Under the pieces are notes generated by a model. It ran no database searches and was not told the DNA's origin. It saw only the letters and a list, made by a program, of their open reading frames with translations. DNA of 64,000 nt from Lumnitzera littorea (taxonomy: Eukaryota; Streptophyta; Magnoliopsida; Myrtales; Combretaceae), in contig JAMXBB010000004.1 of assembly GCA_024138015.1 (NCBI GenBank), positions 83,984,981-84,048,980 on the forward strand, in the 5' to 3' direction. Below, piece after piece: positions 12,039 through 23,865 of this stretch (positions within the stretch are counted from its first letter, which is position 1; every line of letters starts with the position of its first letter). Position numbers and translations under genes: made by a program.

Positions 12039-14300
12039 TTTGCCCTTGTTGGGAAAAAATTAACCTTGTCCTCAAAGTCAAAATTAGGAAAGTCCCTTTG
12101 AAAATTTGTGATATCTACCTAAGTAGTGCTAGAAGGATCTAGCGACTCCTACTAAACCAAAAATTGAAGACCTTCTAAACATGCTTAACCGCTTCTCTCT
12201 TATCCAGAATAGCTAGAGGCTTTACCATAACATTGTTAGTAATAACTTTTGGTGGTAAGGCTTTATGAACTTGCCCATTACCTTAAACTTTTTTTAGCAA
12301 ATATATATAGAAAATTGGACGTATCTTGAAGCTTTCAGGTAAAGCAAGCCTTAAGCTACATATCCCATCCTTTCTAGTACCTGAAAAGGACTATAATATC
12401 TCCAAGAAAGCTTATAGGACATTTTGTTAGCCAAAGAAGTTTGCTTATAAGGTCACAACTTTTCATAAACCATATTCCTAATATGAAATTCTTTGTCAGT
12501 TCTGTATTAATCCATACAATTCTTCATCCATTGTTGGCTTTTGGCCAAATTTTGTTCTAATACTTTGATAATATTAACTCTCCTAATTGAATCATGATCT
12601 ATAGCTTCCATAGACCTAAGAACGGAAATATAATCTAGTAACTTAAGCAGCTCCTTTCCATATAATACTTAAAATGGTATCATTTGAGAGATGGTGTGAA
12701 AACTGATATTGAAACAATACTTGACCCATGGTAAATACTTTAGCAATTCTTTAGGTTGGTCCATAACAAAAGATTTTAAATAATGCTCCAAACATTTGTT
12801 TAGGACTTTTGTTTGTCCATTTGTTTGAGGATGATAGGCTGAACTCAACTTCAATTATGTCCTATTAAGCTTGAAAAGCTCTTACCAAAAGAGACTCACA
12901 AACACTTTATCCTTGTCATATACCATCAATATGGGTATCCTATGCAATTTGACCATCAAATCAACAAATAAATGAGCTACTATAGTGGTTAGATAAGCTA
13001 TTGTAAGTGGCATAAAATGACAATTCTTGGTGAATTGGTCTACAATCACTAAAATAACTAAATACCTTATAGAAAGTGGTAGTCCAGTTATAAAACCCAT
13101 AGATGTATCCTCAAAAACACTTTAATGAATAAGTGAAGTCTAAAAGAGGCCATCGAGATCACTGGTCAAATACTTAATTTATTGGTGCACATGGCACCTC
13201 TTCATAAAGTTGTCCACATTTGTTCTCATTCCCTTCCAATAAAAAGAAGAGCTCAATCTTTTAAATGTCTTCAATACCCCAACATAACCACCATTAGGAG
13301 TAGCATGAAACTCCATCAACAATGTTGGAGTCGTAGAAGATGAAGAGGGTAAAAATATCTTATTTCCTATGTATAGTAAATAATCTTTAAATACTAATGG
13401 TGTTGAAGTTAACTACCCGTTTTCATACTGAATTCGAGTGCTAACTACTCATGACCGTTCAATAATTCTTGTTTAATCATTGTGATGAAATCAAGTGATG
13501 GTAATGATAAAGCCAACATTTGAAATTCGTCACCAAGCTTAGACAAGGCATCTACTGCCTTATTATTAACACTAGGTTTATAATCCACACTATAATTATA
13601 ACCCATCAATTAAACTAAGTACTTCCGTTATTTTGGTATCTATATTACTTAAGTCATAATCTTCCTAAATTTTTCTAGTCAGTTCAAATGATAAAATAGC
13701 ATCTAAGCAAATATTAACTCTACTTTCTTACTATCTCCACTATAGCCACCAATTCCCTTACATAAGCACCAACTTTCTACAATCTTGAGTTGAATTTCTT
13801 GCTAAAGTAAGCAATAAGATTAGCTCATTGATGTGAACCTACAACTACACCCATATCGGAAATATTAGTCTCCACTATAAATGTTTTTGAAAAATTTGGT
13901 AATGCAAAGATTGATACTATTATTAAATCATTCTTTAATGTTGAAAATGCAAGTGTACCTTCTTGAATCAAGTCAAAAGCCTCTTTTTTTTTTTTTTTTT
14001 GAAAACTTTGTTCAAAGGGTAGCAAGCTTTGCATAATTGTATAGTAGATGCTTACAGTACCCTAAAATACCTAATCCTCTAAGTTATTTTATATCAGTAG
14101 GTTGTGGCCATTCACTAATAGCTTTTAGTTTTTCTGGATCAGGTTTCAATCCTTCATGTAAAACAATGTGGGCAAGGTGTTCAATACTTACTTAGCCAAA
14201 AGAAAACTTAGATTTCTTCAAAAAGAAAGTGTTTTCCCTTAAACAAGTGGTTGTCTCCAAATGCAACCAGTGTTCTTTAAAAGACCTAGTATAGACCATT
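12039..14300 (-). pseudogene. Gypsy family 1 pol remnant (copy A)
   Basis: Minus-strand pol remnant, read from right to left: end of reverse transcriptase and start of RNase H (13825-14034, ALPNFSKTFIVET), remains of RNase H, integrase core (12882-13100 MGFITGLPLS, VIVDQFTKNCHF; 12669-12854 YHPQTNGQTK) and a chromovirus-type tail. The integrase acidic triad is damaged: the position usually Glu after the NGQT motif is Lys (NGQTKVLNK). Copy B keeps Glu there but has stops. Several stops and an A/T-run indel break the frame. The remnant stops at 14300 where another LTR starts. Confidence 0.8.
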
Positions 14301-15205
14301 TGATAGGAATCAACTCCTTGAACCAATCACATGCAGTCCAACTAGAGGACTCTAAGGACTAACATAGAGAATACTAGCTCAAAATTCCATTCAAGACAAG
14401 GAATCTTATCTTGACATCTACTTTCACATTTCTATTGACCTAAATACTAAGCTCTAATATGGGCTAACACAACTTTCAAGCTTCCGAGTAGAAGTGCTAA
14501 CCTATCAAGCAACTTGCATCCATCACTAAACTCATAACTTGATCCAGTTAGTTTTCGAGCCGATTAGCATGAGACCTCTAATGGAGTTGGGCTATGAAAT
14601 GCCCAACTTGAAGAGGACTTAAACATCCTTTAGTTTCTAAGCTTTGACTCAAACCAGATTAGGTCTACTATAACTATTGATTCTTTCATCACTCTATCTA
14701 AATTGTATTGTATCCCAACCAACCAACCACCATGCAATACGTGTTTTCTAGCACAACATTTTAGAAGGATTCTATACTTTTTCATACCAAATATTTTTTG
14801 TCTTTGTTACCCTTTTTAGTATATTTCATGTATTCTAATTATAGATAACCCTTTTGTCTTTTCATGTAAGCTTGTAACTCTAGTGGGGCTAGTATAAAAA
14901 CCCTATTTATTTTTGTACGCAAGGATTAATCACATTATTAGATTATTACAAGTCTCCTTTGTGAGCAACCCTAGTGTTCTCATTTTTTCTTTAACTCTTA
15001 TCCATTACCTTTATCAAGGAGTAGTTGCAAGTAATCCTATAATTCGGATCAATTAGTCATATCTGACAAATTATAAGTTGAGTAAGATCAATTGGTGTGT
15101 TATATCCAGTTGGTAGTTGCATAGATTTGCTAAACCCCCTTTTGTTTTCTTTCCTTCCTTTCGTTGTTGTGCTTCATCATGTATACAACCCTTGAGATGC
15201 ATTAA
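14301..15205 (+). mobile_element. Gypsy family 2 LTR (+)
   Basis: Starts TGATAGGAATCAACTC at 14301 and matches, in reverse orientation, the LTR at about 23866-24828. A TATA-like box is at 14893-14900 (agtataaaaacc), and the LTR ends just before a tRNA-Met-type primer site at 15212. The exact 3' end is uncertain. Confidence 0.7.
14893..14900 (+). promoter_or_regulatory. TATA-like box of family 2 LTR
   Basis: tataaaaa within ggctagtataaaaaccc. The reverse-oriented partner LTR keeps the same context (actagtataaaaacc on its sense strand). Confidence 0.45.
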
Positions 15206-15211
15206 CTTAAC

Positions 15212-15223
15212 TGGTATTAGAGC
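15212..15223 (+). other. Primer binding site, tRNA-iMet type
   Basis: TGGTATTAGAGC differs by one base from TGGTATCAGAGC, the usual plant sequence complementary to the 3' end of initiator tRNA-Met. It sits directly after the LTR, as expected for minus-strand priming. Confidence 0.7.
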
Positions 15224-16956
15224 ATGTTTTCAAGAGGGAGTGTATGAAATTGCAATGAAGTTTTTGTTCTTGTTTGCCATTAGTGGCTACTATGTTCCTT
15301 TAGTAGTTGCTGCAGTGTGTTTGCATGAAGTAAGTTGTGAAGCTGTCAGTTGTGTAGTGGAGGTTCGTGGATTGGTAAGTGTTGGTCTTGTTGTACTCTG
15401 TTATACTTTGTTTTTTACTGCAAAAATAGAACAAGTCCATTTTTGTTATATTCGAGTAAGTATTAGGTATTGAAGTTGTTAGAGTATGTTGGTAATGTTT
15501 TGGGTAGTAAGTAGAAGTGTTTATTGTATATTGTGTTGTTAATCTGTTAAAAGAATATTACACTATATTGGATTCAAGTATTGAAGGTGCTGCTAGTGAC
15601 CAAAGTAGTGGTGCTCATATTGGTTGAGGTCAAAATGGTAGTAACACTCTTGGGTTAGTTAATGATAAGCTTAATAAACTCACTAATCTTGTTGAGAGTT
15701 TGATTACTGAAATGCAAGTTAATAGACAATAACCACTGAGTGAACCACATCATAACCCACTTGAGAATGTTCTAGAGAAGCGTTATGGCTAAGGTGGCTA
15801 AGCCAATCACCTAGTTTGACCCCATTAAGCTAGAGGAGTTGCAGACCAAGCTGCAAGATGAAGGTTGGAGTTGGATAAGATTAAGGAGGATGATGAGAAA
15901 ATAGATGTAAAAGAGTATGGAGAAGAAAAAGAAGAAGTTGAATATTATCAAGCACAAAAGCGAGGATGCCGAGCTTCTTGAGGACTAGACAATGTTAAGG
16001 TCTAGATCTCACCCTTCAGTGGAAGTGGAGATCCTAATCAATATTTGAAGTGAGAAGAGAAGGTAGAAAAAGTGTTTAACTATTATGGGTGTACTGATGC
16101 TGTTAAAGTGTGACTTACTGCATTGGAGTTTATTGGGTATGCTACCATGTGGTAGAAGAGTTCGAACGTGGCTAGAGTGAGAGATGGAAGATGAGGTGTA
16201 AGGACTTGGAAAGAGATGAAGAGATTGCTGAAGGGAAGATTTGTGCCCGAGACCTACTTGTAAGACATGTTTGTAAAGTTGTAGGAACTTCTTTGAGGAA
16301 GTCAATTTGTTGATGACTATGTAAGAGAATTTCAAATGTTGATGATCTGAGTCGACGTAGATGAACCCAAAGCTCATATAATGTTGATGTTCATTTGTAG
16401 ACTTAAATATGAGATTCATAACATTACATATGTACAGAGGTTCTATATATTGAAAGAGGCTATTAAGGTTGCACAGAGGGTTGAAAAGTAGAGAAGAAAT
16501 GCTTTAAGCTTACTTAAGTCGACATTTTCCTAAGCCTTTGTTCCATGTCGAACTACTCATGTCGAGTTGAGGATACCATCTTGAATTGAGGAAAAAATAT
16601 AATTGACCTGATGATAGTCAAGTAGGCCAGCTGGTTGAGCCCAGCAGGTCATCAGAGTTGAGTTAAGGATAGGCTGACCTCGAGGATATATGAGAAAGGA
16701 TAGACCTTTGGACGGAAAATAAGTGATATGATGTACCAAGAGCTAACAAGGGCAAATGTATCGAGGTGGGACCAAGCTTGCAGAATGCTTAAAGATCAAT
16801 ATGGGAATAGCATAAAAACAGGGAAAAGTAAAATAAGCAACCCACAAATAGCTCTAAGGATATGACATACAAGGGAATTTTCGAGGACTCATAGCACAAC
16901 TCAATATGACTCATAAGATGGTTTAGTGAGGATACTTTCCATGTAGCCTTACTTAA
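15224..16956 (+). pseudogene. Gypsy family 2 leader and gag remnant (+)
   Basis: Plus-strand copy of the leader and gag that occur in minus orientation at about 22300-23840. Shared words include aaactcactaatcttgtt at about 15676, acccacttgagaatgttcta and gagaaggtagaaaaagtgtttaac at about 16055. The conceptual product has a gag signature (EKVEKVFNYYG) broken by stops. Downstream pol is absent: the plus-strand unit is cut by the block starting near 16957. The reading frames on the opposite strand here are shadows. Confidence 0.7.
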
Positions 16957-17217
16957 GGGTTATGGTAAGAGTGAAGTAAGTAAATAAGTTAACCAAAGCA
17001 ATGTTCACAAAGAGTATATTCAATATTTTTAGATAAGATCATTCTTGCGACTATATGTACAATGGGTATTTATACCCGAAAACTAGAGGGTTATGATAAG
17101 AGTAAAGTAAGTAAACAAGTTAACCAAAGCAATGCTCACAAAGAGTATATTCAATATTTTTAGATAAGATCATTCTTGCAGCTATATGTACAATAGGTAT
17201 TTATACTCGAAAACTAA
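16957..17217. repeat. 131-bp tandem duplication with TATA motif
   Basis: Two units, 16957-17087 and 17088-17217, beginning gggttatggtaagag and gggttatgataagag. Each contains, on the minus strand, a TATA-like context (gtataaatacc). They lie in what looks like the 3' LTR of the minus-oriented family 2 element, so the LTR promoter segment appears to be duplicated. Confidence 0.7.
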
Positions 17218-17449
17218 GGCAACCTACCTAAAAGAAGTAATGTCTAAAAGAAGTATTGTACAAGGAATAATAAAAGGGTATAAATGAAATTTCAAAGAAA
17301 ACAATGACTAGCACAACAGAATCCTTCAATGGGTTTAGACACGTAGCGATAGCTTATTGGAGATGCTTATAGCAGAAACAAACAAAAAGGTATAGTCAGG
17401 GTAGAGGCTTGATAGAGCTTAATTAGACCTATTTTATAGGTTATATTTA
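17218..17449 (-). mobile_element. Probable LTR remainder (-)
   Basis: Minus-strand similarity of layout to the family 2 LTR (ctacgtgtctaaac, then aaggattct, then a TATA context further on) suggests the left part of a minus-oriented 3' LTR. Too diverged for firm boundaries. Confidence 0.35.
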
Positions 17450-18978
17450 TGATGCTTTTACAAAATTTTATGGTGTTTTTAGTGTAACATGGTGCTTAAT
17501 TTGTTAAGATTTTATTTCAATTTTTATTACACTAATGTGTACATTTTTATATTTTTAATAGGAAAACGTACATATACATAAAAGATACTTTGAGAAATTA
17601 AGACAAGAATTGGAAACAAATCAAGAAAGCCCATATGTGGAAGCTTATATCAACCAAATTCAATGTCTAGTCAACAGGAATTAAAATTGCGACCATGTTT
17701 ATATTAAAGCCAACATCTTAACAAGAATTAAGTAACATTAAAGTTTGAAGTTTGTGCCTTCGATTTACGAAGTAGTGCCAACCTTTAGCTATGCAATCCA
17801 CGTGATCAAGCCATGACGCCAACAAATTAGAAGTTCAATTACATGGTCCACGTTTATATCTTAATGGATTCTAGCAATTTAAGCCCATGGTTCAATCGTC
17901 AACTTATGATACATGACGTCAAACATTTGGAAGAGATGAGGCTTGCTCATCCATGCTTTTGTTGAATTAAGAAGCCTCTAAGATCTTAAGAATTGAAGTC
18001 CACATATTAAAGGAAATCCAAACCACGCTATTTTGCATGGGAAGTTTACGTCATGCTTCAACAATTTGTGAACAATTGAAGATATAGACAGAAAGTTACA
18101 CAAGCCAATTAACATGGTCATATCCAATATTATGTTATTATTAAACCTTAGATAATATTTCATCTCCTATAAATAGAGAAGGCCTTGTAAGAGCAAGGGA
18201 GGCCATTCATTATTCATCTTTAGGAGATTAGAACTAAAGTTCTCTTTTCTTCTTCTTTTGAGATGTTTTAATTTAGTTAGATTAGATATTGAGAAACCCT
18301 AAAATTATGTAGTAGATTGTTTTTTCTTTTAATGACTTTTATATTATTGCTATTGAATTATATTGCTTTCATTGTTATTTGAATTGTTAGTATCGGCTAT
18401 CAATTTAGATATTTGACTTTATGCATGAGATCGAGAGATGATTGTATAAAAAGATCACATGTAATTGGAAAGAATTCATGTAACCCTAAATATAGGTATC
18501 ATAAATTCTTTGAGATTAAGGTAACTTTATAAAAGAATTCATAGATCTTAATATTATTCTATGATTTGTAATCAAAAAGAGATTTCAATTAGAATCTTTA
18601 GAATTAGGGCTAGCAATCTTAAGAAAGATGTTAGTTTAAATTAGGAATTCTCACCGTCCAATAAATCTGAGATGAGACTAATTAACTACATAACTTCTTA
18701 GGGTAGATCAATATCTGATTATGTGTTTTTTTTTTGCATTCTTGATTTAATTCTTTAATTCTTGTTTATTTTGCTATTTAATTATTCTAATTTAGTTTAA
18801 TTAGTTCTTATTTAAATATATATTTTCTTAAATTTGTTTCTTGAATTGAATTATTAGATTAGATATTAGCAAAAGGGTGAAGTACTAGTAATTACCTTAG
18901 TCCCTAAGGGATCGATACTCGAACTCATATCCATTGTATTATAAATTGATATGTGCTCTTACCTCGTATCAATACTGT
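17450..18978 (+). mobile_element. Nested LTR-like insertion
   Basis: About 1.5 kb with LTR layout: AT-rich U3, a TATA box in ctcctataaatagagaagg near 18170, a T/C-rich leader, and a tail with ccttagtccctaagggatcg followed by cctcgtatca, a type of ending common near the 3' end of plant gypsy LTRs. No gag or pol. Boundaries are approximate and I did not find a clear target duplication. Confidence 0.4.
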
Positions 18979-21900
18979 AGAGGGTGTTGAGTATAGGTGG
19001 TTTAGTTCGAGGAGAAATGGCTTCAGATGTGTGTTAAGTCTCTTGGATTCTCGGTACTAAAATGGCTGAGCTGGAGGATGGCTTGGTCATTATCGAGTAG
19101 GCATGTGAGGGGTTAGATTGTTAGTAGAGTATTTACCTAGTTGGCATTCAATTATCAAGAAATTTATAGTTACTCAACTTGGCATAAGGAGTTGGTTGGT
19201 AGTAAGGATTAACTTGGCTTTGGCAAGAGTTGGCTAGAATAGGAGGATTCGCCTTATTAGTCCTTCCAAGCCTCGAACTTGGTTGCATGTTAAAGGTTTA
19301 GTAGTTTGATTCCTATCATCCCTTCCTGGTTGATTTGGATTTAGGATCAAATCTGATTGGCCTTTATTCAATTCTCCTTCAGGGTGATGGGGGTTGAGGT
19401 TGGCAATGTTGAAGGCGTTGGAGACTCCATAATCTTTGAGTAGTTTCAATTTGTAGGCATTATTGTTGATCCTTTAAAGTATTCTGAAGGGACCTTTAGT
19501 TCAAGTGAACAATTTATTCTTTCTCTTGTTCAGGAACCTCTCCTTGCTTAAGTATAGCCATACCAAATCCTCGGGCTGAAACTGTGCCGACTTTCTTCCT
19601 TTACTCTTCTCTCACATTTTCTTGCTAGCTTGTTCAATTTGCTGAGTAACCTTCTTGTAGATTTGATGTAGAGATTGTATTTGGGCTCTTACATCAAGGT
19701 CTTCTTATTCGGACATAGGTATAAGGGTGTGGTTGAGGGCTTGCTTTAGGTTGAATCCATAGATAACTTCAAACGATGTTTGCTTGGTGGTGTCATACAT
19801 AGCATGGTTGTAAGCAATCCGCCACAAGCAAATAGATATCCCAATCGGCTAAGTTTTTCCCCATTGTAGCTCGGAGTAGCCATCCTAAAGTATGATTAAT
19901 TACTTCCATTTGGCCATTGGTTTGAGGGTGACAGGAAGTGCTAAACAATAGTTTAGTCCCCATATGACGCCATAGAGTTCTCCAAAAATGGCTAAGGAAC
20001 TTTGGATCTTCATTTGAGACTACACTTCTTGACATGCCGTATAACTAAAAATGTTCTTGCAAAAAGAGAGAAGCAATAGCCGAAACATCGTTAGTTTTAG
20101 AGTAGAGCACAAAGCATGTCATCTTATTAAATCTATCAACAACAACTATCACAGAATCTTTGCTTCAGGTAATTCTTAGTAATCTGAGAATAAAGTCTAT
20201 GCTTAACTCAGTTCCAAGTCAAGTCGGGACAAGTAAAGGCATTGTTTTCCTTTGTTCAGCTTGGCACTTGGCCCTCTTATAGGTAGCACAGCCTTCAATA
20301 ACTTGGTGTACATTTCATCTCATTCTCAGCCAAAAAAATAGTCCACTCAACAGCTCATATGTTTTCTTTCTCCAAAATGGCTAAAGGGTTCTCCACTATG
20401 GGCTTCCTTCACCAGCAACTCTTTGATTGAATAGGTCGGCACACATAATTTGCTACCTCAAAATAGATAACAGTCCTCTATGTGGTACTCATCTACTAAT
20501 CTTTCATCGATACATCACCTAAATATAAGAGCAAAATGGGGGTCCTTAGAATACTACTCTTTGATGCTCTCAAACCCTAATAGTTTGGTCTGCAATTTAG
20601 TTGGGAGAACATGTCTTTTTGATAGAGCATTGATAGCTACATTATTCTAGCCTTATTTGTACTTCATCACAAAGTTGAATCCTTCTAGGAATTCAACCTA
20701 CTGCACTTATCATTTTGATAGCTTAGTTTGACTTCAGAGATGCCTTAAAGATTTATGATTTGTATAGATGACAAACTCTTTCGACAGTAGATAATGCTGC
20801 CATACGTGGAGCGCTTAGATAAGGGCTAGGAGTTCCTTGTCATTACTAATTAGTTTAATTAAGGCCCTGTAAGCTTCTTGCTATGATAGATAATTGGTTA
20901 GCCTTCTTATATTAAGATAGTGCCTATACCAATGCCTGGCATGTCACATTCTAGCTTAAAAATCTTTTCAAAGTTAGGCATGGCTAATGTAGGTACAGAA
21001 GTCAATCTTGACTTTACCTTAACAAAAATTATCTCCTCTCTTTGTCCCTACTTGAACTTAATGTTCTTCTTCGTCAACTCAATGAAGAGTGCAACAACAG
21101 TATTGAAATTTCTAATGAATCTTTGATAAAAGGATGCCAGTTCATGGAAACTTCTCACTTCAATGCAAGTCATTGGAGTTGGAGTAGCTTGGCTTGGCTC
21201 AAAATACATCAAGTATGGCATGGAGATGTTCATAGTGGCTCGGTAGGTTAGCACTATACATAGGGATGTTGTTAAAGTACACCACGACATATTCCCTAAT
21301 TAAGCTTCTCAACACATGGTTTATCAATCACATGAAAGTACTTGGGACATTTGATAGGCTAAAAGGCATTACCATCCACTCATAGAGTCTATGTTGCGTT
21401 TTGAATGTAGTCTTCCACTTGTCTCTTGGCCTCATTTGAATCTAATGGTAACTAGACTTCAAATCAATTTTGCTTAAGATTCTAGCTACATTTGGTTTGT
21501 CTAACATATAATCTAACTTAGGGATATGACACTGGTACTTGATTATGATCTTGTTCACGACTCAACTATCAATGCATATTTTCCAGGTACCATCCTTTTT
21601 CAGTACAAAGAGCGCCAGCATAGTACAAGGGTTGAGGCTCTCCTTCACATACCCTTTTTCTAACCACTTATTGACTTGTCTTTGAAGTTTAGCAGCTTGT
21701 TCAAGGTTCATTCGATATGTTGCTTTTGTTCGGTAAGGCAGCGCTTGGTGTCAAGTCAATGTAGTGTTCAATACCTTTAAGAAGGGGTAATCCTCCGGGC
21801 AACTATTTGGAAAATAAGTTGGCATATTCATCCAATAGCTCCCTAACCTCTTAGGGTAGCTCAGTTTGCTCCTTCAATTTAATAGCCTCCTAATCAACAT

Positions 21901-22317
21901 AAAAGTTGACTTGTAGGCCTTTATAGCTTCTTAGAGCTTGGCTCTACTTAGAATTAAAGTCTTCTTTAGATCCTCGAGTAAGTTTAGCTTGTAGCTTGCT
22001 AACTTAACTTGGTGTCATAGGGTTTAAAGTGATCTTCCATCCATTTTTCTCGAATACATAGGTCTTTCTGAACCCATCATGTATAACCTTCCTATTAAAA
22101 AGCCAAGGTCTACCTAGTAGAACTATGATGGTGCACAACTGTCCTTAGATTCTCTCTCCAGTATCCCTGGAGTTCGACAAGGAACTTAGTATTTGTCTCA
22201 ACACTAAGGTCATTACTTCTCTTTGGTCAACATAGATACAGGTTTCCTCTTCCTCCTCGGCTTCAACCTTCCCAACATTCTTCTCCCCATCGATGCTATC
22301 TATTACATCTCCTCAAA
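18979..22317 (-). pseudogene. Gypsy family 2 pol remnant (-)
   Basis: Minus-strand pol, reading right to left: reverse transcriptase (about 21250-21800), RNase H, integrase and C-terminal tail. Visible pieces: the RT/RNase H boundary at 21048-21290 (VRSFHELASFYQRFI, LFIELTKKNIKFK), integrase core at 19793-20035 (PKFLSHFWRTLWRHMGTKL, HPQTNGQMEV with the Glu kept) and C-terminal tail at 19234-19449 (LKDYGVSNAFNIANLNPH). The reverse transcriptase active site, normally Y/F-D-D, reads YFNNIP at about 21270-21300, so both catalytic Asp are Asn. Stops are frequent. The element cannot have moved on its own for a long time. Confidence 0.75.
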
Positions 22318-23840
22318 GCATCATGGCACGTTGGTTTAACATTTGGTAGCCATGTGTCTGAAGTCAAGCATTTAAAGCACTTCATCTCATTGGTCTTCCG
22401 TCCTGAGGTTTATCCCTTCTCATATGTCCTCAGGGTCAGCCTAACCTCAGTTTGGCTCAACTAATTTACTCAACCTTATTGGCTTGCTCGGCTATCATCA
22501 AGTCATTCACTTCTCTCCTTAGCTTAGGAAGTTCTCCTCAAATCGGCATGAGTAAGTCGGTGTGGAATAGAGACTTAAGAAAATGTTGGCCCAAGTCAAC
22601 TCAGAGCATTTCTCCTTTGTTTTTCAACCCTCTATATTACCTTAATTGCCTCTTCCATTGTATAGAACCTTTGTACTTCTATAATGTTACGAACCTCATA
22701 TTTAAGCCTTGAAATGAACCTCGACACTGTGTAAGTGTTAGGTTCATCCATGTTGACTTAGATCATCAACATTTGAAATCTCTTATGTAGTCATCTATAG
22801 ATCAGCCTCCTTGGTAAAGTTCCTACAATTTTGCAAACGTATCCTACAAGCACGTCTTAGGCACAAATCTACCTCTTAGCAATCTCTTCATCTCTTCCTA
22901 AGTTCTTACTCCTCATCTTCCATCTCTTGCTCTAGCCACATTCAGATTCTTCCACCGCATAGTAGCATATCTAAAAAATTTAAGTGCAGTAAGATGCGCT
23001 TTAATAGCAATTGCATACCCATAACAATCAAACACTTTCTCTACCTTCTCTTTCCACTCCAAATATTCATCTACATCTCCACTTTCACTAAAGAGTGGGA
23101 TTTGGACCTGAATATTGTTTAGTCCTTTCTTATGTTTAGTAATACCCAACCTCTTCTTCTTCTTCTCTATTAGTCTCTACATCTACTTCCTCATCATCCT
23201 CTTCTATCTTCTCTAGCTCCAATTGTCATCTAGCAACTTAATCTGCTACTTCTCTAGCTCAATGGGGTTGAACTGGGTAATTGGCTTAGCCAGCTTAGCC
23301 ATGGCATCTCTTTAGAACATTTTTAGGTGGGTTATGGTGTGGCATACTTGGGATTATCTGTTAACTTGCATGTAGTGGTCAGACTCTTAACAAGATTAGT
23401 GAGTTTGTCAAGTTTATCATCAACTGACCTAAGAGTGTTATTATCATTATAACTACAACTAACTTGAGCACCATTACCTTAGTCACCAATAACACTTTAA
23501 ACACTCGAATCCGACATGGAATAATATTTTACGAATAGATTAACAATACAGTACACAACAACACTTCTAGCTTACTACTCAAAACCTTTACTAATATACT
23601 TTAACAACTTTAGCACCCAATAATCACTTGAACACAACATAAATGAACTTTCTTTGTTTTCATAATGAAAAAACGGTGTATAATAGAGTAACGACGGGAA
23701 CTATACTTATCAACATACAAAATATTTACTACACAGCTAAAAACTTCAGAACTTACTAGCATCTACGGAAGGAATATAGCAGCCATTAACAGTAAACATG
23801 AACCAAAACTTCACTATTACTTCACACACTCCCTTTCGGA
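22318..23840 (-). pseudogene. Gypsy family 2 gag and leader remnant (-)
   Basis: Minus-strand gag. The zinc knuckle is at 22318-22390 (CFKC, then a degraded HxxxxC part), upstream of the protease and RT remains. The gag core at 22913-23149 reads NIQVQIPLFSESGDVDEYL and WKEKVEKVFDCYG, the typical part around a conserved Trp/Leu-rich capsid helix. The 5' leader runs to about 23840, next to a degenerate primer site at 23846-23857. This is the better preserved of two gag copies that face each other across 16-22 kb. Confidence 0.75.
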
Positions 23841-23845
23841 ACTGT

Positions 23846-23857
23846 ATTTTGATACTA
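23846..23857 (-). other. Degenerate primer binding site (-)
   Basis: On the minus strand TAGTATCAAAAT stands where TGGTATCAGAGC is expected for tRNA-iMet priming. It is adjacent to the LTR and aligned with the plus-strand site at 15212. Confidence 0.5.
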
Positions 23858-23865
23858 GTGAAACT

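Larger units (their letters stand above)
1..14300. repeat. Segmental duplication, copy A
   Basis: Copy A of an old segmental duplication whose partner starts near 36375. Matching order: foldback MITE right half, SWEET-like exons, AT-rich flank, gypsy LTR and gag in plus orientation, then LTR and pol in minus orientation. The match begins at the window edge and stops near 14300, where another LTR element begins; the partner continues past 46662. Many substitutions and indels separate the two, so this is old. Copy A additionally holds the 2,789-bp direct duplication and a 3.1-kb solo LTR at 7183-10288. Identity was judged by eye, not computed. Confidence 0.8.

Noticed and set aside
15117..15473. 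118-codon plus-strand frame
   Set aside because: Covers LTR end, primer site and leader of the family 2 element; no domain.
16009..16739. Minus-strand frames of 136 and 60 codons
   Set aside because: They are antisense shadows of the decayed plus-strand gag.
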